Of a stretch of 64,000 bases of DNA, positions 1 to 10,224 are shown in pieces. Numbering within the stretch: the first letter of the stretch is position 1; every line of letters begins with the position of its first letter. Source of the stretch: Balanoglossus misakiensis (taxonomy: Eukaryota > Hemichordata); assembly GCA_040954595.2 (NCBI GenBank), contig CM082590.2:2542001-2606000 (forward strand), given 5' to 3'. The notes under the pieces were generated by a model that saw nothing but the letters and a program-made list of their open reading frames with translations, had not been told where the DNA came from and searched no databases. The translations under genes were made by a program, and so were the position numbers.

Positions 1-768
1 GCCCTATACAACCACGCGTAAAATCACTATTTGGGTCTTGAAGTTAACGTATGTTACTATCTTGCAATGCGTTTTGCCCCTTGTGCTTAGATAACAAGCA
101 AGTAAAAGTGGCGGGTGGGCGTGTACCCCTAACCCAACCCAGTCGAGTTTTTTCGGCTTTTCGAAGTTCAGTCGAAGGCTTATCTTGATGTGGACAAATA
201 GTCTTTCACACCTTTGTAAATCCTCTGCCTGTAATGTAAGGCAAGGGCTTCCTTTGCTTTGAACACTGTTTATATAGCTTGTCTTTGTCTGTGGACTTAA
301 TTACTCATGGACTGCTAATTACACTTTACTGTTAGCAGAATGGTACACTAGGACGTAGTGTACTTGTTTGTCCATATGCAACTACCTTCGCCTGGCTCGA
401 GTGCGAAGTGGCTCCCTGATCACAGGCATGAAAAAAGGGGGCAAATTCCGGCATTCGCGCACATTTTTCGGAACCGACACAATAGGCAATGCATAGACAG
501 GTACCCTAGGTGAGCTTTTGACGTGGAAAAATGAAAACTTTCCAAAGCATGGCATTAGACCTTTAAGGATTGGTACCATTTTAAATTTAAATTAGCCTTG
601 CCTTTACTATAACCTTACACACAATCGCCATTGTTCAGTTTATGTCAGTGACTTTAAGGGGGATGGTAGTTACATCACAATTCCCAGCAAGAGCTATCAG
701 GCTTTATTGGGCCAGTGGCATGCATGACTCTTGATGTTAGTTTTGGAAGTGGAAAAAATATGGCTATA
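1..768. other. No gene seen
   Basis: I see no convincing exon, RNA gene or repeat here. A 65-codon open frame on the minus strand at 382-579 has no recognisable motif and no good splice borders. The stretch lies downstream of the poly(A) signal of the minus-strand gene that ends near 1.46 kb, so it is probably intergenic. Confidence 0.5.
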
Positions 769-977
769 TACTGTAAAACATGAAATTTTCGCAACGGGAA
801 ATTTTCATAATATCAAATGTGGCAACTGTTATGCAACGATTAATTTTCGCATTCTCGAATTTCAATTCATCATTATTTCTGAAAAACATGTTTACGCGAC
901 TTTTTAGTTTCGTGTTTTTTTAGCACTTGCATGATTCGGGCGAATTTATCTCTCATGAAAATTTCCCATTTTACATA
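769..977. repeat. MITE, TACTGTAAAA family, copy 1
   Basis: The left end reads TACTGTAAAACATGAAATTT. The right end, read in reverse, begins ATGTAAAATGGGAAATTT, so the ends form imperfect terminal inverted repeats around about 210 bp of AT-rich DNA. A second copy with the same ends and similar interior words (such as GACAACTGTTATGC-like and CCTGAAAAACAT-like stretches) is at 23215-23408. There is no coding capacity, so this is a non-autonomous element. Confidence 0.7.
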
Positions 978-1463
978 CATCCTAAGTATCATTTTTTCAC
1001 ACCAGAAGACAATGCACAGTTGCTTTGTGTATGGCATACTTTGTATTACAATAGACACTGACAACTAGTTACATCCTCCCAGCATACAAATATGGTTATA
1101 TTGAAATAAGGCATTATGATGGAAACAATGTAAAGCTAATGCAAGAATTAGTACAGACCGAGTATATTATGTTACTACACTGGAATAACAATTTCGTGTT
1201 ATTTGATCTGTTTAAATTTTTTTTTTTAAATCAAGGAACACTGAAGAATGAGTGGAGGTGATAGCTTTGGAATGGATATGTCTGTATACAGTAAATGAGA
1301 GTGATAAATATTCCAAATCCCCAATACTTGACTGTCTGGAAAAAACCTTGAGAATTTTCTGACATTTCTTTGGGCATCTGGGTTTCATTTAGTATATAGA
1401 AGTTACAACGGTAATGAAGGCATGAACAGTCTCCTGTTCATTATAGTCAGTTTCCTGTAAGAA
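978..1463. other. No gene seen; 3' flank of minus-strand gene
   Basis: AT-rich sequence with short homopolymer runs. No exon or structured repeat was found. It lies just beyond the poly(A) signal of the minus-strand gene. Confidence 0.45.
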
Positions 1464-1469
1464 TTTATT
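1464..1469 (-). terminator. Poly(A) signal AATAAA of the minus-strand EGF/Gln-rich gene
   Basis: On the minus strand this hexamer is AATAAA. It lies about 130 nt after the TAA stop at 1600-1602, a typical spacing for a short 3' UTR. This supports the exon at 1600-1713 as the terminal exon. Confidence 0.5.
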
Positions 1470-1599
1470 GATTCGGAATATCAAAAAGACTCATGTCAAC
1501 AGCCAGCAGATTACTACATGATTGTTGCAGTGTTTGTTGCATGCTGGGTGCCAAGTCCATCTGAGGTACCTGTGGTCGCGGCCGTGGCTGTTGTCCTAG

Positions 1600-1713
1600 T
1601 TACAGCTGTTGTTGTTGTTGTTGTGATAACTGTTGCTGTTGTTGTTGTTGTTGCCATGTTTGTTGTTGTGGTGGTGGAATGGTTGCTTTTGTTCCGCTGG
1701 CTTGTTGCTGCTG
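1600..1713 (-). CDS. Terminal exon, polyGln-rich C terminus
   Basis: The exon follows a CTGCAG acceptor at 1714-1716. In the phase set by the upstream exon (phase 0) it encodes 37 residues and a TAA stop. The content is four Gln, a short linker with three Pro, two Gln-rich blocks and a final Leu. CAA and CAG codons are mixed, so length variation is likely. The shifted frame reads the same repeat as Thr-rich and stays open to about 1514. I prefer the Gln frame because it matches the phase and composition of the exon at 3279-3518, and because a poly(A) signal follows. The product family is not identified. Confidence 0.5.
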   Translation of the reverse strand, partial: QQQQASGTKATIPPPQQQTWQQQQQQQQLSQQQQQQL

Positions 1714-2975
1714 CTGCAGTTAAATACAAACAAAACAGTTTTCTTTTAAAGTCACTTCACAGCAAATGGCAATGTATCAGGAGACACTTCTTTTTAATTT
1801 TCTTTACATTTGTCAATCAGACTGAAATTTAGGGCGGCATATAGTTAGTTACTGTACAATGGGAAATTGATTTAGGCTGTGTCTAAAATTGATGGTTAGT
1901 TTCAGGACCCCTGTTGACCTAATTAATTATGTACACTCCTAATTCTAGGCTAACCAATAGATCTAGAAGTTTAGATTTTGTAGGACATAGATCAGTTTAG
2001 GATCAAAACTTTTTGACAAAATTTTGGGTATCCACAGCAGATAATCCTTAGCATTCTGTAGGAACCCTGGGAATTGCTTGGGCCCAGTGAACACTGCTTG
2101 CAGCTTTAATTCACCATGTTCTCAGATGCAGACATTTTGAAGAGAATATGATTTAAATTCTAAGCAGACTTTTGTTAAAGTGTAATGTTCATCTAACACA
2201 CATTTGCCAAAGCAGAGACTCTAGTTACAAAATTGTTATCTATGCCACAAGTGCTGTCTTAACAACAGACAAGGTGGCGGCAACCATAGTCTGTGTCATA
2301 GATTAGGAAAAGACAGCAAATTGAGTGAAAAGAAGAGACAAAACTAAATTCTTCTTATCTGGCATGCAAGAAATATAGAAGGAAGCGAAGGCAGTCCACT
2401 ATATGAATGCACGCACATAAAATTGTGCAGAATATTTGGATTGGACGTTATTTTGTACACACAAAATTAACGCATATGTGCATAAGAGTAAGATGATTGT
2501 CGTCATTTAAAACTGTCTGTCAGAGGTTATCATCAGTGCTTCCACACTGGTACCATGGAAAAACTAGAGGAATTGAAAATAAGAATGAGACAAGATTTGT
2601 TGTATTTCTTTGTCGGTAATTTAGGTCTGCTTTCCTTCCAGCTTTTCCCCCCACACTAAAACTGAACAGGTTGGACCAGTCACACCTCCCTTAATCCTAT
2701 TGGTCCCAATGTTTATTTCATCAATATATCTATGGCATGCTGACTTGGACAATAATTCTGACACAAAATTGATCATGAGTGTGAACTGATTGCATAAACA
2801 TTTTTCAAAAGTACTTCCTGTAAAAAGGGAGGAGGCTCCACACACCAGACTATTTTTGTTTATGTACATGACTTACACATGCGGGGGTTGTCAACTTGAT
2901 GAAATAGCCATTCTCTAGATTCCCTATTGTTATAAGAGTGTACATAAACATGAAAAGTAAAATCATGAATATTAA
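1714..2975. other. Intron of the minus-strand gene
   Basis: No exon or long repeat is visible. Short open frames here lack splice context or known motifs. Confidence 0.45.
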
Positions 2976-3030
2976 TAGATGTGGTGTGTATGGCCGATTT
3001 GAGGCAAATCAGCCATACCCACCACGTCTA
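2976..3030. repeat. Near-perfect hairpin with 26-bp arms
   Basis: Arms 2976-3001 and 3005-3030 are reverse complements with about three mismatches, separated by a 3-base loop. The size and symmetry suggest a tiny foldback element or the remnant of one. It lies in the intron between the exons at 1600-1713 and 3279-3518. Confidence 0.7.
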
Positions 3031-3278
3031 AATCTGTGTGGGGAAAAGTTGTCATGTTGGGCAAATAGTTCATTGAATTTATTCTGTGTGACTGTCAGGT
3101 CTTCAATACATTAAAATCATTTTGGGAATGGCACAGACCATGTTATTTGTACCATCAAGAAAGCTCCTTTTTGAGAAAACTTATTTCATTTTTCCCCACA
3201 TAACAATTCCCAGAAGTGCCACTGGTACCAGTCTTGGTTTTCAAAATATTCACTGTACACATTATTATGACAACTTAC

Positions 3279-3518
3279 TTGTAAGAGGTGTTTTAGTTGT
3301 TGATTTGTTGATTGTATATTGGATGGCTGTGCTTGCACTGCTTGTTGTTGTTGTTGGGCTCTCTCTTGTTGTAACCTTTGTAATTGCTGTTGTTGTTGAT
3401 GTTGTTGTCTTAGAGCTATGAGTTGACTTTGTCTGGCATGTTGATCTTGCTGTTGTTTCAATTCAAGTTCTTTTTTCTGTGCCATCTCTAGATTCTTCTG
3501 CAGTGCTTGAATATTCCT
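3279..3518 (-). CDS. Exon encoding Gln-rich coil with LxxLL motif
   Basis: Bordered by an acceptor (TTTGATCTTTCAG) and a GTAAGT donor at 3278-3273, this 240-nt exon is phase 0-0 and encodes 80 residues. The first half is charged and heptad-like (NIQALQKNLEMAQKKELELK), consistent with a coiled coil. The second half is Gln-rich with short polyGln runs. It ends QQLKHLLQ, which contains LKHLL, a match to the LxxLL box of nuclear-receptor coactivators. That match is short and may be chance within a Leu/Gln-rich helix. The phase fits the EGF exon upstream and the polyGln exon downstream. The family is not identified; transcriptional coactivators are one possibility. Confidence 0.7.
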
Positions 3519-4554
3519 CTGAAAGATCAAACAAAGAAAAGTGTAAACATTCAAACATTGTCATCTGTGTCAATCTACCTACATGTAACATGACTACAGG
3601 AGCTTCAGCCAAGCCAAGCTTTTCACTTGGGAGATTATTGAAATCAATTTAAAACTCAGCAACTCCAACTTCGGGTTATTTTCTCAATACTTTTGTTTTG
3701 GCGGTCACCTTTCATTGAACAATGAATGGGCAAGTGCTCGCTCACTTCTTCACTGAATTTCACTGTTTGTTTATCTTATCATAAAAAAACTTGGGCATCG
3801 CAGTCCTTTGGACAAAAATATTCATGTGTGGTGATTTAAAATCAATGTTGCAAGAAGAAGAATTAATCACAGGATTAACGGTTTCTGATTGAAAAATACT
3901 AAATGCTTAATATGCCATATGCCGTACACAGAGTGATCACATTAGTCAATAGGACAGCTGTTCCAAAGGACTAAAATGATGGCAACGTTTTAATATTATA
4001 TTTATTTTACAAAACCTTGCATCTGAGCTTTACTTTAAAGTACTTCCATTTACTAGTAGTACAAGTGCACATCAGTTAACATTGACAGCTAGGCATGACG
4101 TCATAGATGTAGGACTTCAAAATGGACATTCTGAACAGTGGGGGCGCTCTATCATGGTGGATTTTAATGAACATGTGTATTTAATTTCATCACTCACATT
4201 TGTCCATGGAAACTGTATTTTAACATACGCTTATAGTTAAGGCATTTGCAGTATCTAGTCATATTACAGTAATACACCAGACATGTTCTTAACTCAACTA
4301 AATGTGTGTAAGTTCAATTTCTGACCTCACTCAGATTACCCAAGTCCATGTGACAAACTCAAGTATACAGACTTGAACTCCGGAAAAACTAGTCACCTAC
4401 AATACTTGAAATGGAGCCACATCCAAAACTTGACTTTGAGATCTTTTATCAAATCAGTTTTCCTTTTAGAATTAGAACTCCCATGCAATTTTTGTGACAG
4501 AGGAAATAAATAGATTCTCAGAAAAAAACAGTTTCCTCTTTAAAGATCCAACCT
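3519..4554. other. Intron, no feature seen
   Basis: AT-rich non-coding sequence. I found no exon, tandem repeat or terminal inverted repeat. Confidence 0.45.
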
Positions 4555-4605
4555 TACCATAGAAAATAAAAGGTTTAGACTGAACCATAGTGGTGAAAGG
4601 GTTAA
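4555..4605. repeat. Half copy of a TTAA-ended palindromic MITE
   Basis: The stretch ends GTGAAAGGGTTAA and shares GGTTTAGACTGAACC with the complete 93-bp palindromic copy at 25596-25688. Only the right half is clear here. Confidence 0.55.
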
Positions 4606-4624
4606 GCCAGAGCATGTATCAAAA

Positions 4625-4798
4625 TACAGTAAAACCTGTCTCAACCGAACCCTGTCTAATCTGGAAACCTGTCTATTTCAAAGACATTGTTCAAACCTTT
4701 TGACATAGAACCACATGTTGAAAGAACCTCTTTAAATTGTACACCTGCAATCTGAACAATTTCTTCAGTCCCTTTGGTGTTAGACAGGTTTGACTGTA
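4625..4798. repeat. TA-flanked MITE, CAGTNAAACCTGTC ends, copy 1
   Basis: The left end reads TACAGTAAAACCTGTC and the right end GACAGGTTTGACTGTA, giving inverted ends flanked by TA. TA target sites and CAGT termini are typical of Tc1/mariner-type non-autonomous elements. Related copies are at 5258-5444, 21968-22304 and 24661-25190. Confidence 0.7.
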
Positions 4799-5257
4799 CT
4801 TGAAAGTGCAATTGAACAAAAATGCTAAAAAATATAATTGCAGAGAGTCAGTATTTTAGGCTGGGCATCATCTACATAGTTCCCAGAGTCAATACTCTCA
4901 CAGTAGTCCATTTCTCTACGTACCAAATTTTTATAAAACATTGCTATGCAGTCATGTTACCCTTCCAAGACGCGAACATGAGGCCAGTTGGTCACAAAGT
5001 AAAAACTTGATTGTCTTGTGTATCAACACTACAGTTGGGACTTATGTTCGACAGCCACATTTTATTATAGTAAGGTCAGTTTTACACGCAACTTGTATCA
5101 TGTATACAACAAACTAGATGAGCTCGAGCAGTACTCTACTGACCGCCTTTTTCACATTGTCTGCATTGAGATGACACTTTATTTTGGAAGGCTGCCCTCT
5201 TTATGAAAAATGTCATGATTGTGTTACACGTAAAAAAGACAGAAATCAACACAACAG

Positions 5258-5444
5258 CAGTCAAACCTGCTCATTATGGCTAGTGAAGGGACTTTTCTAA
5301 ACTGGCCTTTATAGATAAGTGGCCATTATACCTTGTAGAAAGTCAATTAATGTACATGTAAATTGCACAGGGACTAGAATAAAGTGGCCACTATATAGAG
5401 GTGGCTGCCTAATAGAGGTGGCCACTCAAACAGGTTTGACTGTA
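5258..5444. repeat. CAGTCAAACCTG MITE, copy 2
   Basis: The ends CAGTCAAACCTGC and AACAGGTTTGACTGTA are inverted repeats. The interior has repeated GGCCACTATA/GGCCATTATA words that also pair with each other. The left TA is not preserved. Confidence 0.65.
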
Positions 5445-5583
5445 TGTTGATTTGTGTCATGAATAGCCGACATTTACCAATGACTGATTGTACAATATAT
5501 GATTTCAGTGTCACATATACATGTATAAGACACTAAGTACAAACCCATACATCTTACTTTCTCTCCAAATTGTAGATACTCAC

Positions 5584-5693
5584 CAACGCATGTATGTTGA
5601 ATCCTGGTCTGCAACCACACTGGTAACTGGTTGGTGTGTTGTAACATACTCGTTGGCATGGTGACCAACCAGCTTGATCGCACTCATTGTCAT
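5584..5693 (-). CDS. EGF-like exon (calcium-binding type), last of four
   Basis: The acceptor CCCTGCAG precedes AT-GAC-AAT-GAG-TGC, so with the G of the previous exon it starts DDNEC. This is the D/N-x-D/N-E-C opening of calcium-binding EGF domains. Five cysteines follow the expected order (CDQAGWSPC, CYNTPTSYQCGC). The donor GTGAGT comes directly after LeuIleHisAlaLeu-type residues, so the sixth cysteine is absent from this exon. The exon starts in phase 1 and ends in phase 0, which matches the phase-0 Gln-rich exon at 3279-3518. A truncated or modified last EGF module is the simplest reading. Confidence 0.7.
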
Positions 5694-7558
5694 CTGCAGG
5701 GAAAACACAAATATCATAAAATGTATTAGAATGAATACATGTGAATTACAGTTGTCTTTGAGTGCACATTTGAAAATATACGACAAGAGAGCAAAATTGT
5801 GTGAAACTTAATAAATATCATCTGGCATACAACTTGGTCATATCATATGTTTATCTGTACCAGTACTGAATACTGATAAACAAACAATGTAGTAACCAAA
5901 TAACATTTAACAAGGTAGTGTTTGAAAGCCAAAAATATCATGCATAAGACAACAAACTCATTGTTTTGGCTCCGAAGTGTAAACAGAGGAGTCTGTCAAG
6001 TTGGGTATGAGCTACTACTTCCGTCTGTCAAACTACTTCCGTCCGTCAAGAATTCATACTATTTTCTAGTAGGGGTGTGTAGCTTTATGTTTTTGGCGGT
6101 GGTGTGTAGCTTTGAGGTGTTGAGGAAGAATTGGAACAGTGACAGAAATCGGAACGGATTAGCCAGCAGTGTTTTCACTACCCGCGAGAAAACAGTTGTG
6201 TTTGGCGAGACGATTTTCATACAAATTGGTCAAACTTGTGAAGAACTGCTATCTAACATCGTCATTTGTTTTGCCATGATCAACTTGCCACGATCAGTGC
6301 ACTACAATGCGTGAAATTGGACCGCTGTTCTGTTCATTGATCATCACCCCCCCCCCCCCCCCCCCCCCCGTATCATGAACATTGTAAGGCAATACATTGA
6401 ATTCAGCTCTTCCAGCTAGTGGCCGCACTCGCTTGATTTCCTGTGTGTGTCTCTGGGGACACAAATAATGCATATGCGTCTTTTTCTAATTTGCATATTT
6501 TGAATTGGTTAGGTGTGCCTTGACTTGAACGCGTCAAGCGTACAGGTTGTTATGGAAGTTTCTTTTTAGAACGACTAGTGTTAGTCTGTGGGCCCAACCA
6601 GCAAAAATAAGTTCTAGAAATGTCATTATGTTGTATAAGAGTTTTGTTCTACATGAAATTAGCTGGAAATGACAGGTGGGAAACTATTGATGTGAAATCA
6701 GGTCACTTCTACCGAAAATGATGGACCAGAGAGCAATGACTTTTTAAAATTATTTCATATACTATGTTCACAACTGCTATGCTCCCATAAACTGGGGAAA
6801 CTAAATGATTGAACTTTCTGTTTGAACAATTCATGTATTTTTTTGCTAACACCTACACTACTATAGTCAGCACATGACATTACCTATATACTTGAAAATG
6901 GAGAACTTTTTATCAAAACACTTAAGCTGATCTTGAATGCTGTCTGATATTTTTTTTCAAAATATATTTCTTTCACGTTTAGACTAGTGCTTCTACTTGC
7001 ACTGTTTTTTTTTCAAAACACATTTCTCATAGCTTGCACTGGTGCAATTTGATACGACAATACACAATGAATTCCATCAGTATAACATAAGATACAAAAT
7101 CTGAGAGGGAAATGACAGAATATATTTGTGTGAGGCCATTTGTGTGTGCGGGCCATTTTAAGACTAAATTTAAAACAGTTATTAGAGCCATTGACAAGTG
7201 GTTTTTCCCTCTGCCAAGCACCCACCTTATCAAGCTTCATTCAATATTACATGAGCAAAACAGTTCAGCATTTCACCTTGGTGTTTGCAAATTGTTCCTT
7301 TCACCCATATACCAAACCACTGTTCTCCAAACATGCTGCTCATCAGCCACTACACACTGAGAGAGCACCAGGTGTCCTTGACGCTATTTTTTTAAATTTC
7401 TAACTATGGAAAGTGCCTGATAACTTTTAATTATTTTCTGTTTTAACATGGTGACTGACTGTAAAGTCTGTCACTTACAACTTCTGTAAGCGCCCTTTTG
7501 AAGCAGGAGATGCAAATCCATTGTTGACCTATCCCCTCCCCACTCAAAAAAAACTTAC
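5694..7558. other. Intron with a poly-C tract
   Basis: No exon is visible. A 23-nt run of C is at 6347-6369, and a short duplicated CTTCCGTCNGTCAA word is near 6019-6050. Open frames at 7013-7403 have no known motif. The 23-nt word GGTGTCCTTGACGC... at 7371-7393 matches sequence within the OTU/nuclease pseudogene at 12.7 kb. Confidence 0.45.
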
Positions 7559-7678
7559 CTAAACAATTGACATGCTCTGCACTCAGAGAGAAACCATCAT
7601 CACCACAACTACAGCTGAATCCACCCTCTGCATTGAGAAAACCTCCAGCACAAACAGAATCTGAACACTCATTCACAT
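7559..7678 (-). CDS. EGF-like exon, third of four
   Basis: This 120-nt exon has an acceptor ATTTTCAG and a GTAAGT donor, both phase 1. With the upstream G it reads DVNECSDSVC and continues to GGFSCSCGDDGFSL and NCL, a calcium-binding EGF-like module. Five of six cysteines are present: the expected third cysteine in the GxCxN segment is Phe (GGFLN), a possible single-base change. The fold could be weakened. It lies 2 kb from the next EGF exon and about 12.5 kb from the previous one, because repeats and a pseudogene fill the intron. Confidence 0.75.
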
Positions 7679-7995
7679 CTGAAAATAGAGAGAAAAAAAC
7701 ATCCGTTGTAATTATTCAAGTCAATACCAATCCTCCCTTCCTTTAAAAATTTCCATAAAGTGAACAAATTCACATGGCTTTGAAATTAGTATTAACAGTG
7801 ATATTTATAATATTTCTAACAGGCCTGACTTTTCTAAACTTTGAGTTTCTTTGTGGATTTGTAGAAATGATCTACAAACTGAGCTGTCAGGTCATAACTG
7901 TTTGTGCTTTGGCATGTACACATATCCCAGTATGCCCTACATGGTTGGCAGTGAAATTGATAAAATCTTCACCTAAGATTTCAAACTCGTAGATC

Positions 7996-8402
7996 TTAAT
8001 AGATTCTCACACGCCTGGCATGCTGAGAGTGTGGGATCAGAGTGTGAGAACAAATCAATCCCACACACTCACTGAATCGAAAGCTGTATATGACGCGAGC
8101 GCCGATTGGATGACAAAGCGTTTTTTAATAACGTGCGCTTAATGTTATCCAATGACACGATAAAGAAACTACATGCCAGATGACAATTCAAGAGTCATTT
8201 ATTCAATGTTTTAAGACGAATTTAGCTAATTTGTGCCCGTGTGAGAAATATAATCTCATACACAAAGGACCTATGATCATATTTCCCACACTCGTCAGGG
8301 ATATTTTGTCCCACACTCGCCTGCGGCTTGTGTGGGACATAAAATCCCCAACTCATGTCAGAATTATGACCCCTAGTCCTTGGGAGTGTGAGATTCTATT
8401 AA
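7996..8402. mobile_element. TTAA-flanked MITE with TAGATTCTCACAC ends
   Basis: TTAA at 7996-7999 and at 8399-8402 flank ends that read TAGATTCTCACACGCC and, in reverse, TAGAATCTCACACTCC. The interior is about 400 bp and rich in GTGTGGGA/TCCCACAC words that can fold back. TTAA target duplication is the hallmark of piggyBac and Kolobok superfamilies; no transposase is encoded, so assignment between them is not possible here. Confidence 0.75.
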
Positions 8403-8485
8403 TCTCACAACCTTAGGACCTGGGATAAGATTTCTCAGATGAGTTGGTGATATTTTGGCTTGTGTTAGTCAACATATACCTGATA

Positions 8486-8700
8486 AGTGTAAAAAATTGC
8501 GTCAAGGACACAGTGGTCCCATTCAGTCTACACGGAGTACATATACACAGTCAGATCGCACGGTGCTCATTTGCATATGAAAGTTCATCAAGCGAGCGAC
8601 CGTTAACTTTCAAACAGACGGCAATAGGCCAGTTTTCAAGGTGATTTTCAACTTGATTTTAACGCTCTGTTGTGCAATAAAATACCATGTTAGCTGGATA
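8486..8700 (+). other. Fragment related to the 5' end of the OTU/nuclease gene family
   Basis: 8546-8580 matches the reverse strand of 19491-19526 at about 30 of 35 positions (CAGTCAGATCGCACGG core), the region just upstream of the large pseudogene. Just before it, 8491-8523 matches 12691-12720 in reverse, inside that pseudogene. The two words are far apart in the large copy but adjacent here, so this is a rearranged fragment of the same repeat family, or both places carry the same small element. Confidence 0.45.
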
Positions 8701-9112
8701 AATTACGAAAGTGATTCCCATTTTTCACTGCATACGTAAATTTTATGAAAATCTGTGGTAATAGTAAAAGTTTTTAACGTGTTTTCGGTGGTATGTTGGT
8801 GACCCCGAAAGAGACGTCCACAAACGTGTCAAAAATCATTTGAAAACGACCTCAGAAAGTAACCAAACTTTCCTGATAGAGAGGTCTAATATCGGTCCCA
8901 ACATCCGTGAAAAGAAATTAATTTGAAATGCTTGCGTAACAGGAAGTGTTGCATTGATCGTGAAACGATAAGTTTACCATGGGGAAACAGTCTTTGAAAG
9001 GCAATTCTTAAGTAAAACAGTTACTGGATAATGGATAACACCCTAAGGTAACATATTAGCCAAGTTTTAACTTAATTACTGGCCTGATTTCGACACAACA
9101 TCGATCAATCGC

Positions 9113-10060
9113 CTACAAATGTAGGTCCCATATGGACAGAATGCCAGGTTTACCATACATGACTACGTACGTGTGAGGAGCACAGCTGGTGTATTTTTTT
9201 TTTCTCCGTATCATGGCCTGGGATATAAGTAGATGTTTCGAATATGCAAAATGCCAACTGTAACTTCGAAACCATTTCCCTTTATTCGCTGATGATATGT
9301 GCAATAAATATTTGTGTCTGAAGGCAAGCAATTTTGTTTTGACTTTTGTTGTCATCATTGCATTGGGCTGAACATGACAGAGTTTGAGCTGATCAGCTGA
9401 CTTCAAGTTTCGATTTAGAACATATAATTTGATCATATCAGACAGATATGATGGTCCAAGTCTATGAATGAATTCAAAAATAAGAAATAACATCTTGAAA
9501 ACAATACGATCAGACACAGGTAACCAATGCAACTGAAATTGCATTGATGTAAAAGGTGATTTTGGAACTAGCAGCAATATTTTGAACTTGAATACGACTG
9601 ATCTCGTACTTAGGGAGCCCAAATAAAAGTGAATTACACAAATCTATTCGAAATGCAACAAAAGCAGGAACTTTATTGCTCTGTGGCGGCTTGAGATAAA
9701 TATTTACAGACAAGTGCAATATGCTGCAAATGAAAAGCAACTGAATGGCAGATCTGTGCAATCATTGTCAGACAATGAACAGGTTTCAGAGCATCACATG
9801 AATTTCTGTAATCCCTCTGGCAGATAGATTACCCGAAGTAGCAGAAAAAATAACAAATTCAGTCTTATCGTTATTTAAACACAAGACATTTTCAGACATC
9901 CAGTACCGCATAAAGCATTCTGGGAGCATTCTCGTTGGTAAAAGACAATGAAGAGCCATCTGCATAAAAGCTATATACAGGCATCCATGACTAGAAACTA
10001 ATTTCCCTATTGGAGAAGTGTACATATTAAAAAGTAGAGGACAAAGAAGTGATCGTTGTG
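9113..10060 (-). pseudogene. 5'-truncated L2/CR1-type LINE, reverse transcriptase fragment
   Basis: On the minus strand the pieces run in RT order. First comes a PLLFNMYTSP segment near 10.03 kb, then a degraded YADD block, then WMSENVLCLNNDKTEFVIFS. A thumb region follows (FRIDLCNSLLFGLPKYEISR), then the C-terminal block (LHWLPVSDRIVFKMLFLIFE, GPSYLSDMIKLY, LKSADQL). These are signatures of the L2/CR1/Rex-like LINE group. Frameshifts split it into three frames and the catalytic Asp pair is not intact, so it is dead. No endonuclease domain is present: a 5' truncation. Confidence 0.85.
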
Positions 10061-10224
10061 TTACCGCAGTGTCAAGCGGATAAAATGGTGATTGTTTGGA
10101 ACACGGTTATAGTAACCATGTCTGAAATTAACACATACACACTGGGTGCGATTGAAAAGGTATGACTGAAACCACAACAGGGCTGCAACCCCCAAAAGAC
10201 CAAATCAATTTCTTTGATGATTCA

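Noticed and set aside
873-1064. Small basic protein of 63 codons on the minus strand
   Set aside because: It lies mostly over the MITE at 769-977 and has no homology signal.
1600-1602. Reassigned TAA (Gln) because TAA interrupts Gln-rich frames twice
   Set aside because: At 1600 a poly(A) signal follows at normal spacing, so it is probably a true stop. At 22920-23181 another open frame exists. Other genes here use normal stops.
1518-1832. Val-rich 104-codon plus-strand frame
   Set aside because: It is the antisense reading of the CAA repeat in the Gln-rich exon.
3122-3421. 99-codon plus-strand hydrophobic frame
   Set aside because: It is the antisense of the Gln-rich exon at 3279-3518; TTG/GTT repeats give Leu and Val.
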